From assembly GCA_036787895.1 (NCBI GenBank), contig DAIQOK010000001.1:186001-250000 (forward strand): 64,000 nt of DNA, given 5' to 3'. This DNA is from UBA7662 sp036787895 (GTDB lineage: Bacteria > Bacteroidota > Bacteroidia > UBA7662). This document shows, piece by piece, positions 1 to 9,761 of the stretch; position 1 is the stretch's first letter; each line of letters opens with the position of its first letter. Under the pieces are notes generated by a model. It was given only the letters and a program-made list of their open reading frames with translations, made no database searches and was not told the origin of the DNA. A program made the translations under genes and the position numbers.

Positions 1-1191
1 ATCGAGGAATTCTTCGGTATTGAGGTAATGTTCACCATGATTTACCTTATTTCCATGTATACAAACAGCGAGGTCTTTGGTCATGTGTCCAGCTTCAACT
101 GTTTCAACACATACAGCTTCGAGTTTCTCACAGAAATCTATAAGCGCTTGATTGTTATCCAATTTACCCCGAAATGCTAAACCTCTAGTCCAAGCAAATA
201 TACTTGCAATAGGGTTGGTGCTGGTCGCCTTACCTTGCTGGTAGTTACGGTAGTGACGGGTAACGGTACCATGAGCTGCTTCAGCTTCCATGGTTTTGCC
301 ATCAGGCGTTACCAGTACAGAAGTCATTAAGCCTAATGATCCAAAACCTTGGGCAACAGTGTCGGACTGAACATCACCATCGTAGTTTTTACAAGCCCAT
401 ACGAAGTTTCCATGCCATTTGAGGGCAGAAGCTACCATATCATCAATCAATCGGTGCTCATAGGTGATACCGGCAGCGTCAAAAGCTGATTTAAACTCTT
501 TTTGGTAGATATCTTCGAAAATGTCCTTAAAACGACCATCATATTTTTTGAGGATGGTGTTTTTGGTCGATAAATACAAAGGCCACTTTTTGATGAGAGC
601 CTGGTTAAAACAAGCCCGGGCAAAGCCAATTATCGACTCGTCTGTATTGTACATGGCCAGTGCAACACCGTCGTTTTTGAAGTTGTAGACTTCGTGTTGG
701 ATCAGCTGTCCATCTTCACCTTCAAATTTGATAGTGAGCTTGCCTTTACCTTTCACCACGAAGTCGGTAGCACGATATTGGTCTCCAAAGGCATGTCGTC
801 CGATGCAAATAGGTGCTGTCCAGTTCGGAACCAAGCGGGGGATGTTATTGATCACTATGGGCTCGCGGAAAACGGTACCGTCCAAAATGTTCCGTATGGT
901 GCCATTGGGCGACTTCCACATTTGTTTCAGCTTAAACTCTTCCACACGCGCCTCATCCGGGGTGATGGTGGCGCATTTGATACCAACATTATATTTTTTG
1001 ATGGCCTCGGCAGCATCAATGGTAACCTGGTCGTCGGTTTTATCGCGGTTTTCCATGCCTAAATCGAAATATTTGATATCCAAATCGAGATAGGGCAGAA
1101 TGAGTTTCTCCTTGATATACTGCCAAATGATGCGGGTCATTTCATCGCCATCCAGTTCAACCACCGGATGAGCTACTTTAATTTTATTCAT
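1..1191 (-). CDS. icd: NADP-dependent isocitrate dehydrogenase, 3' end cut by window edge
   Basis: Converts isocitrate to 2-oxoglutarate and CO2 with NADP in the TCA cycle, in the cytoplasm. Reading the minus strand from ATG at 1191 gives 397 uninterrupted codons starting MNKIKVAHPVVELDGDEMTR. The substrate-binding stretch SPNGTIRNILDGT is about 95 residues in, and AEAAHGTVTRHYR follows near residue 310. This is the eukaryotic-like, roughly 400-residue dimeric class, not the E. coli Icd class. Only the last few residues should lie beyond the window. It is divergent from the DUF2062 gene. Identity is secure from motifs and length; the C-terminus cannot be seen. Confidence 0.95.
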   Translation of the reverse strand, partial: MNKIKVAHPVVELDGDEMTRIIWQYIKEKLILPYLDLDIKYFDLGMENRDKTDDQVTIDAAEAIKKYNVGIKCATITPDEARVEEFKLKQMWKSPNGTIRNILDGTVFREPIVINNIPRLVPNWTAPICIGRHAFGDQYRATDFVVKGKGKLTIKFEGEDGQLIQHEVYNFKNDGVALAMYNTDESIIGFARACFNQALIKKWPLYLSTKNTILKKYDGRFKDIFEDIYQKEFKSAFDAAGITYEHRLIDDMVASALKWHGNFVWACKNYDGDVQSDTVAQGFGSLGLMTSVLVTPDGKTMEAEAAHGTVTRHYRNYQQGKATSTNPIASIFAWTRGLAFRGKLDNNQALIDFCEKLEAVCVETVEAGHMTKDLAVCIHGNKVNHGEHYLNTEEFLD

Positions 1192-1347
1192 AGCGAAGGA
1201 TTATGGGTCACAATGTTAATGATTTTGGGGCTGAAAGGAAAGCAGGAACTATCCAAAACCCGATTATGAAAGTTACGGATGTGTTAAGCTTGTGCCTAGT
1301 GCTGGTTTAATGCCTTGAATTATGGAAATTGCAGTGTGAATCGACAT

Positions 1348-1788
1348 ATGCAGGCGTTCTTTAAGCAATTGAAACAATTGCTCGTTTCCGGCATGACAGC
1401 TGAAAAATGGGCAGCTTCTGCATGTTTTGGTTTGGTAGCAGCTTTGTTTCCAGTCATTGGACCTGTGACACTGGTCAGCATCGGGGTGTGTTGGATAGCA
1501 CGACTCAATCTTCCCCTCGTGATGGTGATACTGTATGGTTTATATCCGATTCAATTGGCACTAATTTTACCTTTCACCTGGCTGGGCAGCCAAATTACGG
1601 GTTGGCAACTGCCGGCTGACTTCGCGTTCAATGATTTAATGAGCCTTTCCGGTCGTTTTGGCAGAGAAGCTTTGCACTGGCTTATGGCGGCTATACTCGG
1701 CTGGGCATTGATTTTATTGCCTTTGAGTTTGGGCATCTATCCGATGCTTTTACGTTATGCCCGTCGCATTTCCAGCACAGCCAACTAG
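1348..1788 (+). CDS. DUF2062 family small membrane protein
   Basis: A 146-residue protein with at least three hydrophobic segments (about residues 23-45, 50-70 and 110-135) and the N-terminal pattern of DUF2062 proteins, whose molecular function is unknown. The open frame reaches back to a TTG at 1315, but the first in-frame ATG, at 1348, gives MQAFFKQLKQLL, a normal start for the family. Its TAG stop shares the palindrome CTAG (1785-1788) with the stop of convergent elbB. Likely inner membrane. Family assignment is by recognition of the hydrophobic pattern only. Confidence 0.75.
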   Translation: MQAFFKQLKQLLVSGMTAEKWAASACFGLVAALFPVIGPVTLVSIGVCWIARLNLPLVMVILYGLYPIQLALILPFTWLGSQITGWQLPADFAFNDLMSLSGRFGREALHWLMAAILGWALILLPLSLGIYPMLLRYARRISSTAN

Positions 1789-2477
1789 GGGATAAGTTCC
1801 AACAAGGCCGTCACCAAATGGCGTGTATTGCTGCGAATATCAACAATGTTGGCTTCCATCATATAACATGGTGCAGTTACCACTTTAAGCTGATAATCGG
1901 TGGCAATTTCCGATTTGGTTTTCATGACGACTTTCGCCCCAATTTTTTCCATGCCTGCACTGATTGCTCCAATGTCGTAAGGCGAAGGTGCATCTACACT
2001 TCCCACGGTAAGTTCAGCGCTGAGTCCGCTTCCTTCGAGCGCTTTCGCAACTACTGTTGGCCCCATGCACATGGCCCCAATTGGTTTTTTAGCCTGAATA
2101 AAGGCTAAGATGAGTGCTTTTACCTCTGGGTCGATTGCAGCTTCAGGACCGGTTATGGCCCATTGATTGAGGTTTTTTGCAGCACCAAAACCACCCGGTA
2201 TCAGCAGGCCATCGTAATCGGCTAAAGCTACTTCCGACAAGGCAATTATTTCACCTCGGGCAATACGAGCTGCTTCTTGAAGCACATTTCGATTGTTGGT
2301 TTCCTGTTCACCAGTGAGGTGGTTGATGGTGTGGAATTGGGCCTTATCGGGAGCAATACACTGGTAGGCTGCGCCGGCTTCAGCTATAGCGAGCAGGGTA
2401 AGAACGGCCTCGTGAATTTCACTGCCATCATAAACCCCGCAGCCGGCTAACAATACGGCTAATTTGGCTTTTTTCAT
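1785..2477 (-). CDS. elbB: ElbB, DJ-1/PfpI-like glyoxalase-type protein
   Basis: Member of the DJ-1/PfpI superfamily known as enhancing lycopene biosynthesis protein 2; E. coli ElbB has weak glyoxalase activity and its physiological role is unclear. The 230-residue product has the LIPGGFGAAKN motif near residue 92 and the nucleophile-elbow cysteine in GAMCMGP at about residue 137. The ATG at 2477 (MKKAKLAVLLAGCGVYDGSE) fits the family; a TTG two codons upstream at 2483 is less likely. It is divergent from fhs with under 70 bases between start codons, so the two promoters must overlap or sit close together. Confidence 0.9.
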   Translation of the reverse strand: MKKAKLAVLLAGCGVYDGSEIHEAVLTLLAIAEAGAAYQCIAPDKAQFHTINHLTGEQETNNRNVLQEAARIARGEIIALSEVALADYDGLLIPGGFGAAKNLNQWAITGPEAAIDPEVKALILAFIQAKKPIGAMCMGPTVVAKALEGSGLSAELTVGSVDAPSPYDIGAISAGMEKIGAKVVMKTKSEIATDYQLKVVTAPCYMMEANIVDIRSNTRHLVTALLELIP

Positions 2478-2545
2478 TTTCAAAATTTTTGATTAAAAAT
2501 AGTCCTTTATGTCCGAATTTCGTTTCACTTAATGATCCGTCTGCC

Positions 2546-4216
2546 ATGCCCACTGATTTAGACATCGCCCGCCAATTTAGTGCTGAACCCATTCAACAAA
2601 TCGCCGAAAAAATCGGACTCTCGGCCGAAGACTTTGTGCCATACGGACACGATAAGGCAAAATTACCTTTGTCACTTATTGACGAAACTAAAGTAGCTGC
2701 TTCTCAGCTGATACTTGTATCTGCCATGACACCCACTCCGGCTGGCGAAGGCAAAACTACCGTTAGTATTGGCTTGACCGATGCCTTAAACCGCATAGGC
2801 GCATCGGCATTAGCCGCCTTGCGTGAACCCTCCATGGGACCGGTTTTTGGCATGAAAGGCGGGGCTACCGGTGGCGGTTATGCCCAGGTATTGCCTATGG
2901 AAGACATCAATCTGCATTTTACAGGTGATTTTTCGGCGATAGAAAAGGCAAATAACTTATTATCGGCGATGATAGATAATGCCATTCAAGCCAAAGATCC
3001 TCATGTGCATATCGACCCCAGAACAGTGCGCTGGAAAAGAGTATTCGATGTAAACGACCGGGCTTTACGGCAAATATTGGTTGGCATGGGTGGTTCGGCC
3101 AATGGTTTCATGCGTGAAACAGGCTTTGATATCACTGCCGCTTCGGAAGTGATGGCCATACTTTGTTTCAGCACCGGTATAGCTGATTTAAAGCGCCGTT
3201 TGGGCAACATCTATATAGGTAAAACCTTCGAGGGTCAGTCGGTATATGCCCGCGACCTGAAGGCCGAAGGCGCGATGGCAGCCTTACTAAAAGAAGCCAT
3301 CAAACCCAATCTGGTACAAACCCTGGCCGGTAATCCGGTGATTTTGCATGGCGGACCGTTTGCCAATATTGCGCAAGGCACCAATACCTTGTTGGCTACA
3401 AAAATGGCCATGTCATTGCGGCCATTTGTGGTGACCGAAGCCGGATTTGCCTTTGATTTAGGCGGAGAGAAGTTCCTTGATTTGAAATGCCGGGCAGGTG
3501 GAATTTCTCCGAAAGTAGTGGTTTTGGTGGCTACCATTCGTGCTTTGAAGTACCATGGCGGAAAAAGTCTGAAAGAAATTAATCAGGAAGATGAGCGGGC
3601 ACTGCATGCCGGATTTCTAAATCTGAAGCGACATGCGGAAAACGTTCAAAAGTTCGGCTTACAACCCATTATCGCCCTTAACCGCTTCCCGAGTGATACT
3701 GAGACCGAATTGGCGGAAGTTTTGGCTATGTGCGAGGCCATTGGCTATAAGGCTGCCGTGGTAGAGGTGTGGGCCAAAGGAGGGGAGGGCGCCGAAAAAT
3801 TAGCCCGGTTGGTCGTTGATCAATGTAAAAAACAAAAACACCGCCATCGCTTTCTTTATCCCGAAGAGATGTCTATTGCAGACAAAATAAGAACTGTTGC
3901 GCATGAAGTTTATCGGGCGAAGGAAGTGATCTTTCAGCCTAAGGCCTTGGCTGATATCAAATTAATTGAAAAATTAGGTTTTGGTCATTTCCCGGTTTGT
4001 ATAGCGAAAACCCAATATTCTTTTTCCGACAATGTCAAAGCACTGGGTGCGCCAGAGGACTTCAGCATTACGATACGTGAAGTGGAGTTTTCGGCCGGCG
4101 CAGGCTTTGTGGTGCCCATAGCCGGTGAAATTATGCGTATGCCCGGACTACCCAATACACCTGCTGCCGAAAACATCGATATTGATGATGACGGGAATAT
4201 TCATGGCTTATTTTAG
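2546..4216 (+). CDS. fhs: Formate--tetrahydrofolate ligase
   Basis: ATP-dependent ligation of formate to tetrahydrofolate to give 10-formyl-THF, feeding one-carbon metabolism in the cytoplasm. The P-loop-like TPTPAGEGKTT lies at residues 62-72, followed by REPSMGPVFGMKGGATGGGY, both signatures of the family. From ATG 2546 (MPTDLDIARQFSAEP) the product is 556 residues, the usual family length. The frame is open upstream to a TTG at 2489, but that would add 19 residues absent from the family. Ends 16 bases before the convergent ABC transporter. Confidence 0.97.
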   Translation: MPTDLDIARQFSAEPIQQIAEKIGLSAEDFVPYGHDKAKLPLSLIDETKVAASQLILVSAMTPTPAGEGKTTVSIGLTDALNRIGASALAALREPSMGPVFGMKGGATGGGYAQVLPMEDINLHFTGDFSAIEKANNLLSAMIDNAIQAKDPHVHIDPRTVRWKRVFDVNDRALRQILVGMGGSANGFMRETGFDITAASEVMAILCFSTGIADLKRRLGNIYIGKTFEGQSVYARDLKAEGAMAALLKEAIKPNLVQTLAGNPVILHGGPFANIAQGTNTLLATKMAMSLRPFVVTEAGFAFDLGGEKFLDLKCRAGGISPKVVVLVATIRALKYHGGKSLKEINQEDERALHAGFLNLKRHAENVQKFGLQPIIALNRFPSDTETELAEVLAMCEAIGYKAAVVEVWAKGGEGAEKLARLVVDQCKKQKHRHRFLYPEEMSIADKIRTVAHEVYRAKEVIFQPKALADIKLIEKLGFGHFPVCIAKTQYSFSDNVKALGAPEDFSITIREVEFSAGAGFVVPIAGEIMRMPGLPNTPAAENIDIDDDGNIHGLF

Positions 4217-4232
4217 TTGACTTTAACACAGT

Positions 4233-6008
4233 TTATATAGAGGCCAGGCTTTCCTTGCGCTCTCCAATTTGCTGCCGCCACATGGCGTAATACAAACCTT
4301 TTTGCTCCAGTAGATCGGCATGTCTACCTGTCTCGACCAATTTACCCTTTTCAAGAACGTAGATACGGTCAGCATGCATTACTGTACTTAAACGGTGGGC
4401 GATAAGCACAGTAATGTGATGTTCGTTGTTTGACAAAGCACGGATAGTTTTGCTTATTTCTTCCTCGGTGATAGAATCGAGCGAAGAGGTGGCTTCATCA
4501 AATACCATCAGGCGCGGCTGACGCAAAAGCGCACGGGCAATGGATAGTCGTTGTTTTTCTCCACCTGAAACCTTTACACCGCCTTCACCAATCACGGTAT
4601 CTAATCCTTTATCGGCACGGGCCATGAGGTTCTGACAGGCAGCTTTTTCAAGTACCTCTAAACATGCTTCATCGGTTGCCCAAGGTGCTGCGAATAGGAG
4701 GTTCTCGCGAATACTTCCGGCAAAAAGTTGGGTATCCTGGGTAACAAACCCTATGTTTTTTCGCAATTCATCCAAGTCTATGTCTCTGGCTGCCGTGTTA
4801 TTGTAGAACACTTCGCCTGCCCCGGTTTTATACAAACCCACCAAAAGTTTTACCAGCGTGGTTTTACCTGATCCCGAAGGGCCAACAAAGGCGATGGTCT
4901 CACCCAAACTTACATCAAAGCTGATGTTTTCGAGCGCCGGGGTGCGTGCAGATTGGTGCTGAAAGGATACCTTATCAAAATGGAGGGATTTAAGTTCACC
5001 AATTTGTTTAGGCTGAATTGGCTTTTCTTCCTTTGGGGTATTAAGTATTTTTTCGAAATTATTTAATGATACCTCTGCTTCTCTGTAAATATTGATGATG
5101 TTGCCTAACTCTTGCAATGGACCAAAAATGAAGAAACTATAGATGAAGAGGGAGAAAAACTGTCCAACAGATATTTTATCGGCGAAGATGAGATACAACA
5201 TCATCATTAAAATACCATTCCGCATCAGGTTCACAAAGGTGCCTTGGATGAAGGATAAGCTACGAATATACTTCACCTTGCGGAGCTCTAAGCCCAAGAT
5301 TTTAGCTGTAATACTGTTCAGACGTTTGGTTTCCTGCTGGGCCAAACCTAAACTTTTAACCAATTCGATATTCCGGAGTGATTCGGTAGTAGAACCTGCC
5401 AAAGCAGTAGTTTCACCTACAATGTTTTTTTGAATCTTTTTGATTCGTTTGCTCAAAACTGAACTCAGCATAGCCAAAAGTGGCACGGCTGCGAAATAAA
5501 CAGGGGCAATGGCCCAGTAAACGTTGTAGGCATACACCATCACAAAAGCAATACCCACTATCGAAGTAAATAATATGTTAATGAAAGCAGAAACCAACTT
5601 TTCGACGTCCGATCTTACTTTTTGAAGTATTCCAAGTGTTTCTCCACTGCGTTGATCTTCAAAAACCTGAAAAGGGAGATCCAAAGAATGACTTAAGCCA
5701 TCGGAATACATTTGTGCACCCAATTTTTGGGTAATCACATTCACATAGTAATCCTGAAAGTTTTTGGCAATGCGACTAACCATAGCCACGCCCATGGCGG
5801 CGAGTATGAGCAAACCAGCGCCTTTGATGAAGTCTTCAGAAGTTAAATTAACCAATAGGTTTTTCTCCTTGGTGATCACATATTGGTCGATAACCTTTTG
5901 AAAAATCCAGGGATCGAGTAGCGAAAAAATCTGATTTATGGCAGCTAAAATCAAAGCCAGTATCACCAGCTTCCAATAGCCCTTGAGGTAGTTGAGTAAA
6001 ATTTGCAT
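4233..6008 (-). CDS. ABC exporter, fused permease and ATPase (MsbA/BmrA type)
   Basis: A 591-residue half-transporter of the type I exporter fold that would dimerise in the inner membrane. The six-helix transmembrane domain covers about residues 15-310. In the nucleotide-binding domain I see Walker A GPSGSGKTT (376-384), Q-loop VTQDTQLFAGS, signature VSGGEKQR (near 480), Walker B LMVFDEATS with the catalytic glutamate, and the H-loop IAHRLST. All catalytic residues are intact. Substrate cannot be read from sequence; lipid or drug export is typical. Convergent with fhs. Confidence 0.9.
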   Translation of the reverse strand: MQILLNYLKGYWKLVILALILAAINQIFSLLDPWIFQKVIDQYVITKEKNLLVNLTSEDFIKGAGLLILAAMGVAMVSRIAKNFQDYYVNVITQKLGAQMYSDGLSHSLDLPFQVFEDQRSGETLGILQKVRSDVEKLVSAFINILFTSIVGIAFVMVYAYNVYWAIAPVYFAAVPLLAMLSSVLSKRIKKIQKNIVGETTALAGSTTESLRNIELVKSLGLAQQETKRLNSITAKILGLELRKVKYIRSLSFIQGTFVNLMRNGILMMMLYLIFADKISVGQFFSLFIYSFFIFGPLQELGNIINIYREAEVSLNNFEKILNTPKEEKPIQPKQIGELKSLHFDKVSFQHQSARTPALENISFDVSLGETIAFVGPSGSGKTTLVKLLVGLYKTGAGEVFYNNTAARDIDLDELRKNIGFVTQDTQLFAGSIRENLLFAAPWATDEACLEVLEKAACQNLMARADKGLDTVIGEGGVKVSGGEKQRLSIARALLRQPRLMVFDEATSSLDSITEEEISKTIRALSNNEHHITVLIAHRLSTVMHADRIYVLEKGKLVETGRHADLLEQKGLYYAMWRQQIGERKESLASI

Positions 6009-6166
6009 GTTGGTGGATCAGTCAGAAAAAGCGAAGTTCACAAAATAAAGTTCACTACCGACCAATTAGGCTCTCATGCTGCTACTTTGACATTTAAAGT
6101 CAATTTAACCTAATCAACCGGCAACATGCTTATTTATAATCAGTTATTTCTGAAGATTAATTCATG

Positions 6167-6826
6167 CTAATAATGTGTACGGGCTTCCAACAGAAATTCG
6201 CTCGAAAAGCCGTTGTTAATTACCACAGGACCTATGTTTTTGGCCAGGAATAAGCGCTGTTCGGCTACGGGCTCTTCCCACCTTTCTTCAAACTTATGCC
6301 AAATTTGGGTACGAATATAAAAGTCGGCCACCGAATAATAGGTCTTGGGTACATCAAAGGGAATAGTAAAGCTTTCCCAGTACCGGTTGTAATACACCTC
6401 AAATCTTAAACTATCATAAATTGCCACTCCGGCGCGATCATCGATGAGATAAAAATAGGCCGGCGTAGAAAACCAGCTTTGACCTGGCTCAGGTATAATT
6501 TTTGGGCATAATACCCCTTGGGTTTGACCATTCAGGTATTTCCAGACCAATTCCAATTCACCATTGTTGTTCAAATGCAGTCCTTCATAATTGTAATTAG
6601 GCGCTTTGGCGAATGGAAAATAAGCCGGCTTCTCAGCAGTCTTCGGTCCCAATACAATATCTCTGGGAGTAGCACCAGTCACCGTTCTTGAAAAAACCCA
6701 TCTCGCATATTTCTGAAGAGGCCAATAGCTGTTTTCTGTGACAGCCGGACTGGCAACAGGCGGGTTTTCTTTTTGACAACCGAAGGCTAGGATGCTGAGC
6801 ACAACTAGCAAAATTAATGTACGCAT
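6167..6826 (-). CDS. Hypothetical lipoprotein
   Basis: A 219-residue protein with a short hydrophobic leader and a cysteine at about residue 17 (ILAFGCQKEN), so probably a lipoprotein, although the residue at -2 is not a good lipobox match. The mature part is rich in Tyr, Trp and Phe and looks like a beta-rich domain. I recognise no family. It stands alone, divergent from the next gene, with a TACTTTAG sequence resembling the Bacteroidota -7 box a short way upstream. Function unknown. Confidence 0.7.
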   Translation of the reverse strand: MRTLILLVVLSILAFGCQKENPPVASPAVTENSYWPLQKYARWVFSRTVTGATPRDIVLGPKTAEKPAYFPFAKAPNYNYEGLHLNNNGELELVWKYLNGQTQGVLCPKIIPEPGQSWFSTPAYFYLIDDRAGVAIYDSLRFEVYYNRYWESFTIPFDVPKTYYSVADFYIRTQIWHKFEERWEEPVAEQRLFLAKNIGPVVINNGFSSEFLLEARTHY

Positions 6827-6953
6827 AAGGCTGTAATAGATATTACTAAAGTAAACAAACGGCTAAACATTATCTGCATTTTTATAATAATCAGTCATTA
6901 GGCATTTTTTCAGGGGTTAGAAGCGTTACTGATTTTATTTAAGTGTTGAATCC

Positions 6954-6961
6954 TATTTTTG
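6954..6961 (+). promoter_or_regulatory. -7 box TATTTTTG before the 6981 gene
   Basis: Exact match to the Bacteroidota -7 consensus TAnnTTTG. Its last base is only 4 bases before the ATG at 6966, so the transcript should start at about that ATG. That favours the next in-frame ATG at 6981 as the translation start. No clear -33 TTTG. Confidence 0.6.
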
Positions 6962-6980
6962 TCGCATGCTAACTTTCAAG

Positions 6981-7490
6981 ATGTTTCGTTTTTTGGGCAC
7001 GCTCCTTTTGTTGCTTGAAGTCTCTAACCTATCTGCTCAGCCACGTCGCGCCGATTTTTTGAGCCTGGGCGTCAATGCCGGCTCTGCTAACTATACCGAT
7101 CGCGCTACCAGCCAGGGTTTTGGCATGCATCTTTCAGCCGATTTAAATGTGAATCGTTGGCTGTTTGCCAATGTATCGGCCACCTATACCAATTACATGA
7201 CAGAGGCCAATACCTTTGTTTTTAATTTTGGCATGAAGGCCTATCCCTATCGTTTCATTTATGTACATCCATTCACCGGTTTTGCACGTATCATGGCCGA
7301 ACCCGAAACGGTGAAACGCGGCACATTGGGCTTGGGCTTAGGATCAAGCGTTAAAACCGGCAAAAGGCATATGAATTTTGAAGCCTGTGCCGAATACCTG
7401 CCTTATTACCTGAATGGCACTTATTACCTTTATGGCCGCTTTAGTTTTCCTCTTTTTATGGGGAACGATAACGACGCCAGCAGGTTCTGA
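6981..7490 (+). CDS. Hypothetical outer-membrane-type beta-barrel protein
   Basis: About 169 residues with a signal peptide (MFRFLGTLLLLLEVSNLSAQ, likely cut after SAQ) and alternating aromatic/polar strands through the mature part, ending in short amphipathic strands (YYLYGRFSFPLF). This looks like a small outer-membrane barrel or a periplasmic beta-rich protein. An ATG at 6966 would add five residues, but the promoter box ends at 6961, so I prefer 6981. No family recognised; function unknown. Confidence 0.65.
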   Translation: MFRFLGTLLLLLEVSNLSAQPRRADFLSLGVNAGSANYTDRATSQGFGMHLSADLNVNRWLFANVSATYTNYMTEANTFVFNFGMKAYPYRFIYVHPFTGFARIMAEPETVKRGTLGLGLGSSVKTGKRHMNFEACAEYLPYYLNGTYYLYGRFSFPLFMGNDNDASRF

Positions 7491-7520
7491 TTTGACGGCC
7501 GTTTTTACGGCTTATCTGCC

Positions 7521-7528
7521 TATCTTTG
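7521..7528 (+). promoter_or_regulatory. -7 box TATCTTTG before ychF
   Basis: Matches TAnnTTTG, 19 bases before the ychF ATG at 7548. Probably drives ychF and the overlapping agmatinase gene. Confidence 0.6.
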
Positions 7529-7547
7529 CGGCTGTTTTTAATCAATT

Positions 7548-8645
7548 ATGGCTCTGAAATGTGGTATAGTCGGCCTGCCCAATGTAGGTAAATCGACTCT
7601 TTTTAACTGTTTATCCAACGCCAAAGCGCAAGCGGCGAATTTTCCTTTTTGTACCATCGAACCCAATGTGGGTGTGATTACGGTACCCGATGCTCGTTTA
7701 ACTAAACTGGCTGAACTCGTGAAGCCAGAACGTATCGTTCCCAATACCATCGAAATTGTAGATATAGCCGGTCTGGTTCAAGGTGCCAGCAAAGGCGAAG
7801 GTCTCGGCAACAAATTCCTTGGCAACATACGAGAAACAGATGCCATCATTCATGTTTTACGCTGTTTTCAGGACGATAATGTGGTGCATGTACATGGTCG
7901 CGTAAACCCTTTAGGTGACAAAGAAATTATAGATATTGAATTGCAGCTCAAAGACCTGGAATCGATAGATAAGAAGCTGCAGAAAGTAGAACGGGCAGCC
8001 AAAACCGGTGACAAAGACGCCAAAATCGCTGCCGACGTACTCCAGCGTTACAAACAGCATCTCGAGCAAGGCAAATCAGCCCGCACCGCACCCGTAACCG
8101 ACGATGAGCGGGCACATGCCTTCGATTTGTTTCTCCTTACCGAGAAGCCAGTGATGTATGTCTGCAATGTCGACGAAAAGTCGCTGAAAGTGGAAAACGC
8201 CCATGTGGAGCAAGTCCGTGCCATGGCTGCTGAAGAAGGTGCTGAGGTGCTGGTAATTTGTGCTGCGATAGAGTCGGATATAGCCGAACTTGAGAGCTAT
8301 GACGACCGCCAGGCATTTTTGGAAGATTTAGGTTTGAACGAATCGGGCGTTGAGAAGCTCATCCGGCTGGCCTATAAGCTGCTCAAATTGCAAACCTACT
8401 TCACCGCTGGTGTACAGGAAGTCCGCGCCTGGACCATTCATCAGGGTACGCTGGCACCACAAGCAGCCGGCGTAATACATACCGACTTTGAAAAAGGCTT
8501 CATCAAAGCAGAAGTCATTCATTACCAGGATTTCGTTTCTCTGGGCTCCTGGGCCGCTTGTCGTGAAGTAGGCAAAGTGAGCATTGAAGGCAAATCCTAC
8601 CTGGTTCAGGATGGCGATATTATGTTGTTCCGATTTAATGTATGA
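7548..8645 (+). CDS. ychF: YchF/OLA1-type redox-regulated ATPase
   Basis: Obg-family P-loop NTPase that prefers ATP and binds ribosomes; widespread, linked to stress responses. The 365-residue product has the G1 loop GLPNVGKST (residues 8-16), DIAGLVQGASKGEGLGN, and NVDE in place of the GTPase NKxD, the known reason YchF proteins take ATP. The C-terminal TGS domain (AWTIHQGTLAPQAAGVIHTD) is complete. The stop overlaps the next start by 4 bases (ATGA, 8642-8645), so translation of the agmatinase is probably coupled. Confidence 0.97.
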   Translation: MALKCGIVGLPNVGKSTLFNCLSNAKAQAANFPFCTIEPNVGVITVPDARLTKLAELVKPERIVPNTIEIVDIAGLVQGASKGEGLGNKFLGNIRETDAIIHVLRCFQDDNVVHVHGRVNPLGDKEIIDIELQLKDLESIDKKLQKVERAAKTGDKDAKIAADVLQRYKQHLEQGKSARTAPVTDDERAHAFDLFLLTEKPVMYVCNVDEKSLKVENAHVEQVRAMAAEEGAEVLVICAAIESDIAELESYDDRQAFLEDLGLNESGVEKLIRLAYKLLKLQTYFTAGVQEVRAWTIHQGTLAPQAAGVIHTDFEKGFIKAEVIHYQDFVSLGSWAACREVGKVSIEGKSYLVQDGDIMLFRFNV

Positions 8646-9721
8646 TGATGCCACAACAGCGTCCGCACGACATTGACCCCAATGGGGTGGGACAGGCCAA
8701 TGGTCAGCTATTTGGTTTGCCCTTTACCACCGATACAGCCGGGGTAGTACTTGTGCCCGTACCCTGGGATGTGACCGTATCCTACCGCGAAGGTACCGCC
8801 AAAGGGCCTGAAGCCATCTTAGCAGCCTCACCCCAGCTCGATTTTTTTGATCCTAAAATCCCGCAAGCCTGGAACATTGGCATAGCCATGGAGGAAATAG
8901 ACCGGAAATGGGCGAAAAAATCTAAACAATTACGCAAGGCCAGTAGCCGTTACATACAATGGCTCGAAGCTGGTGCTCCTGAAATGGAAGCGGCTGAGAT
9001 GGAAGCCATACGGCTGGAAATCAATGAAAAATGCGGCTTTTTGTTCGACTGGGTGAAAGCCCGAACGGCTTATCATCTTGAAAAAGGCAAATTGGTCGGT
9101 ATTTTGGGCGGCGACCACAGCTCGCCACTGGGTCTGATGCATGCCCTGGCCGACCGGCATACCGAATTTGGCATCTTACAGTTGGATGCGCATATGGATT
9201 TACGCGATGCCTACGAAGGCTTCGAACAGTCACATGCTTCTATCATGTTTAATGCGCTAAAAATTCCTCAAATCAGCAAATTGGTGCAAGTAGGCATACG
9301 TGATTATTGCGAAGCCGAAGCCCGATTGGCCGCTGAGAGTCAGGGAAGAGTAGTGGTTTTTTACGATCGCCAGTTGGCCAATGCCCAATTTGAAGGACAA
9401 AGCTGGAAAAAGAGTTGTGTCGAAATCGTCAACGCCTTGCCAGATAAAGTATACATCAGCTTTGATATTGATGGCTTAGATCCGAAACTCTGCCCGGGAA
9501 CCGGCACACCAGTACCCGGTGGGATGGAATTTGAACAAGCCATGTATTTGATTGAACAAGTGGCTGCGAGCGGCCGTAAAATTATTGGCTTCGACCTTTG
9601 CGAAGTTGCGCCGCGTAAAAAAGACGATTGGGATGCCAATGTAGGTGCCCGCGTTTTGTATCGTTTAGCCAATCTGGCTTACAAATCACACGACCGAAAA
9701 TTCACAAAAACTTTAGCTTGA
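8642..9721 (+). CDS. speB: Agmatinase-family ureohydrolase
   Basis: Binuclear Mn ureohydrolase fold; agmatinase cleaves agmatine to putrescine and urea. The metal ligands are present in order: GGDHSSP (His), LDAHMD (Asp, His, Asp) and SFDIDGLDP (two Asp). At 359 residues it is longer than the usual 300, because of a charged helical insertion at about residues 75-135. Three ATG codons in a row open the frame. Agmatinase is favoured over arginase because the next gene, and nspC downstream, would carry putrescine on to spermidine. Substrate specificity is inferred from context; arginase or guanidino-acid hydrolase is possible. Confidence 0.85.
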   Translation: MMMPQQRPHDIDPNGVGQANGQLFGLPFTTDTAGVVLVPVPWDVTVSYREGTAKGPEAILAASPQLDFFDPKIPQAWNIGIAMEEIDRKWAKKSKQLRKASSRYIQWLEAGAPEMEAAEMEAIRLEINEKCGFLFDWVKARTAYHLEKGKLVGILGGDHSSPLGLMHALADRHTEFGILQLDAHMDLRDAYEGFEQSHASIMFNALKIPQISKLVQVGIRDYCEAEARLAAESQGRVVVFYDRQLANAQFEGQSWKKSCVEIVNALPDKVYISFDIDGLDPKLCPGTGTPVPGGMEFEQAMYLIEQVAASGRKIIGFDLCEVAPRKKDDWDANVGARVLYRLANLAYKSHDRKFTKTLA

Positions 9722-9727
9722 AACATT

Positions 9728-9735
9728 TAGTTTTG
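9728..9735 (+). promoter_or_regulatory. -7 box TAGTTTTG before carboxyspermidine dehydrogenase
   Basis: Matches TAnnTTTG inside the 40-base gap after the agmatinase gene, 26 bases before ATG 9762. It suggests the dehydrogenase can also be transcribed on its own. Confidence 0.5.
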
Positions 9736-9761
9736 CCGCTGAAGTTGGAAAAATAACCACA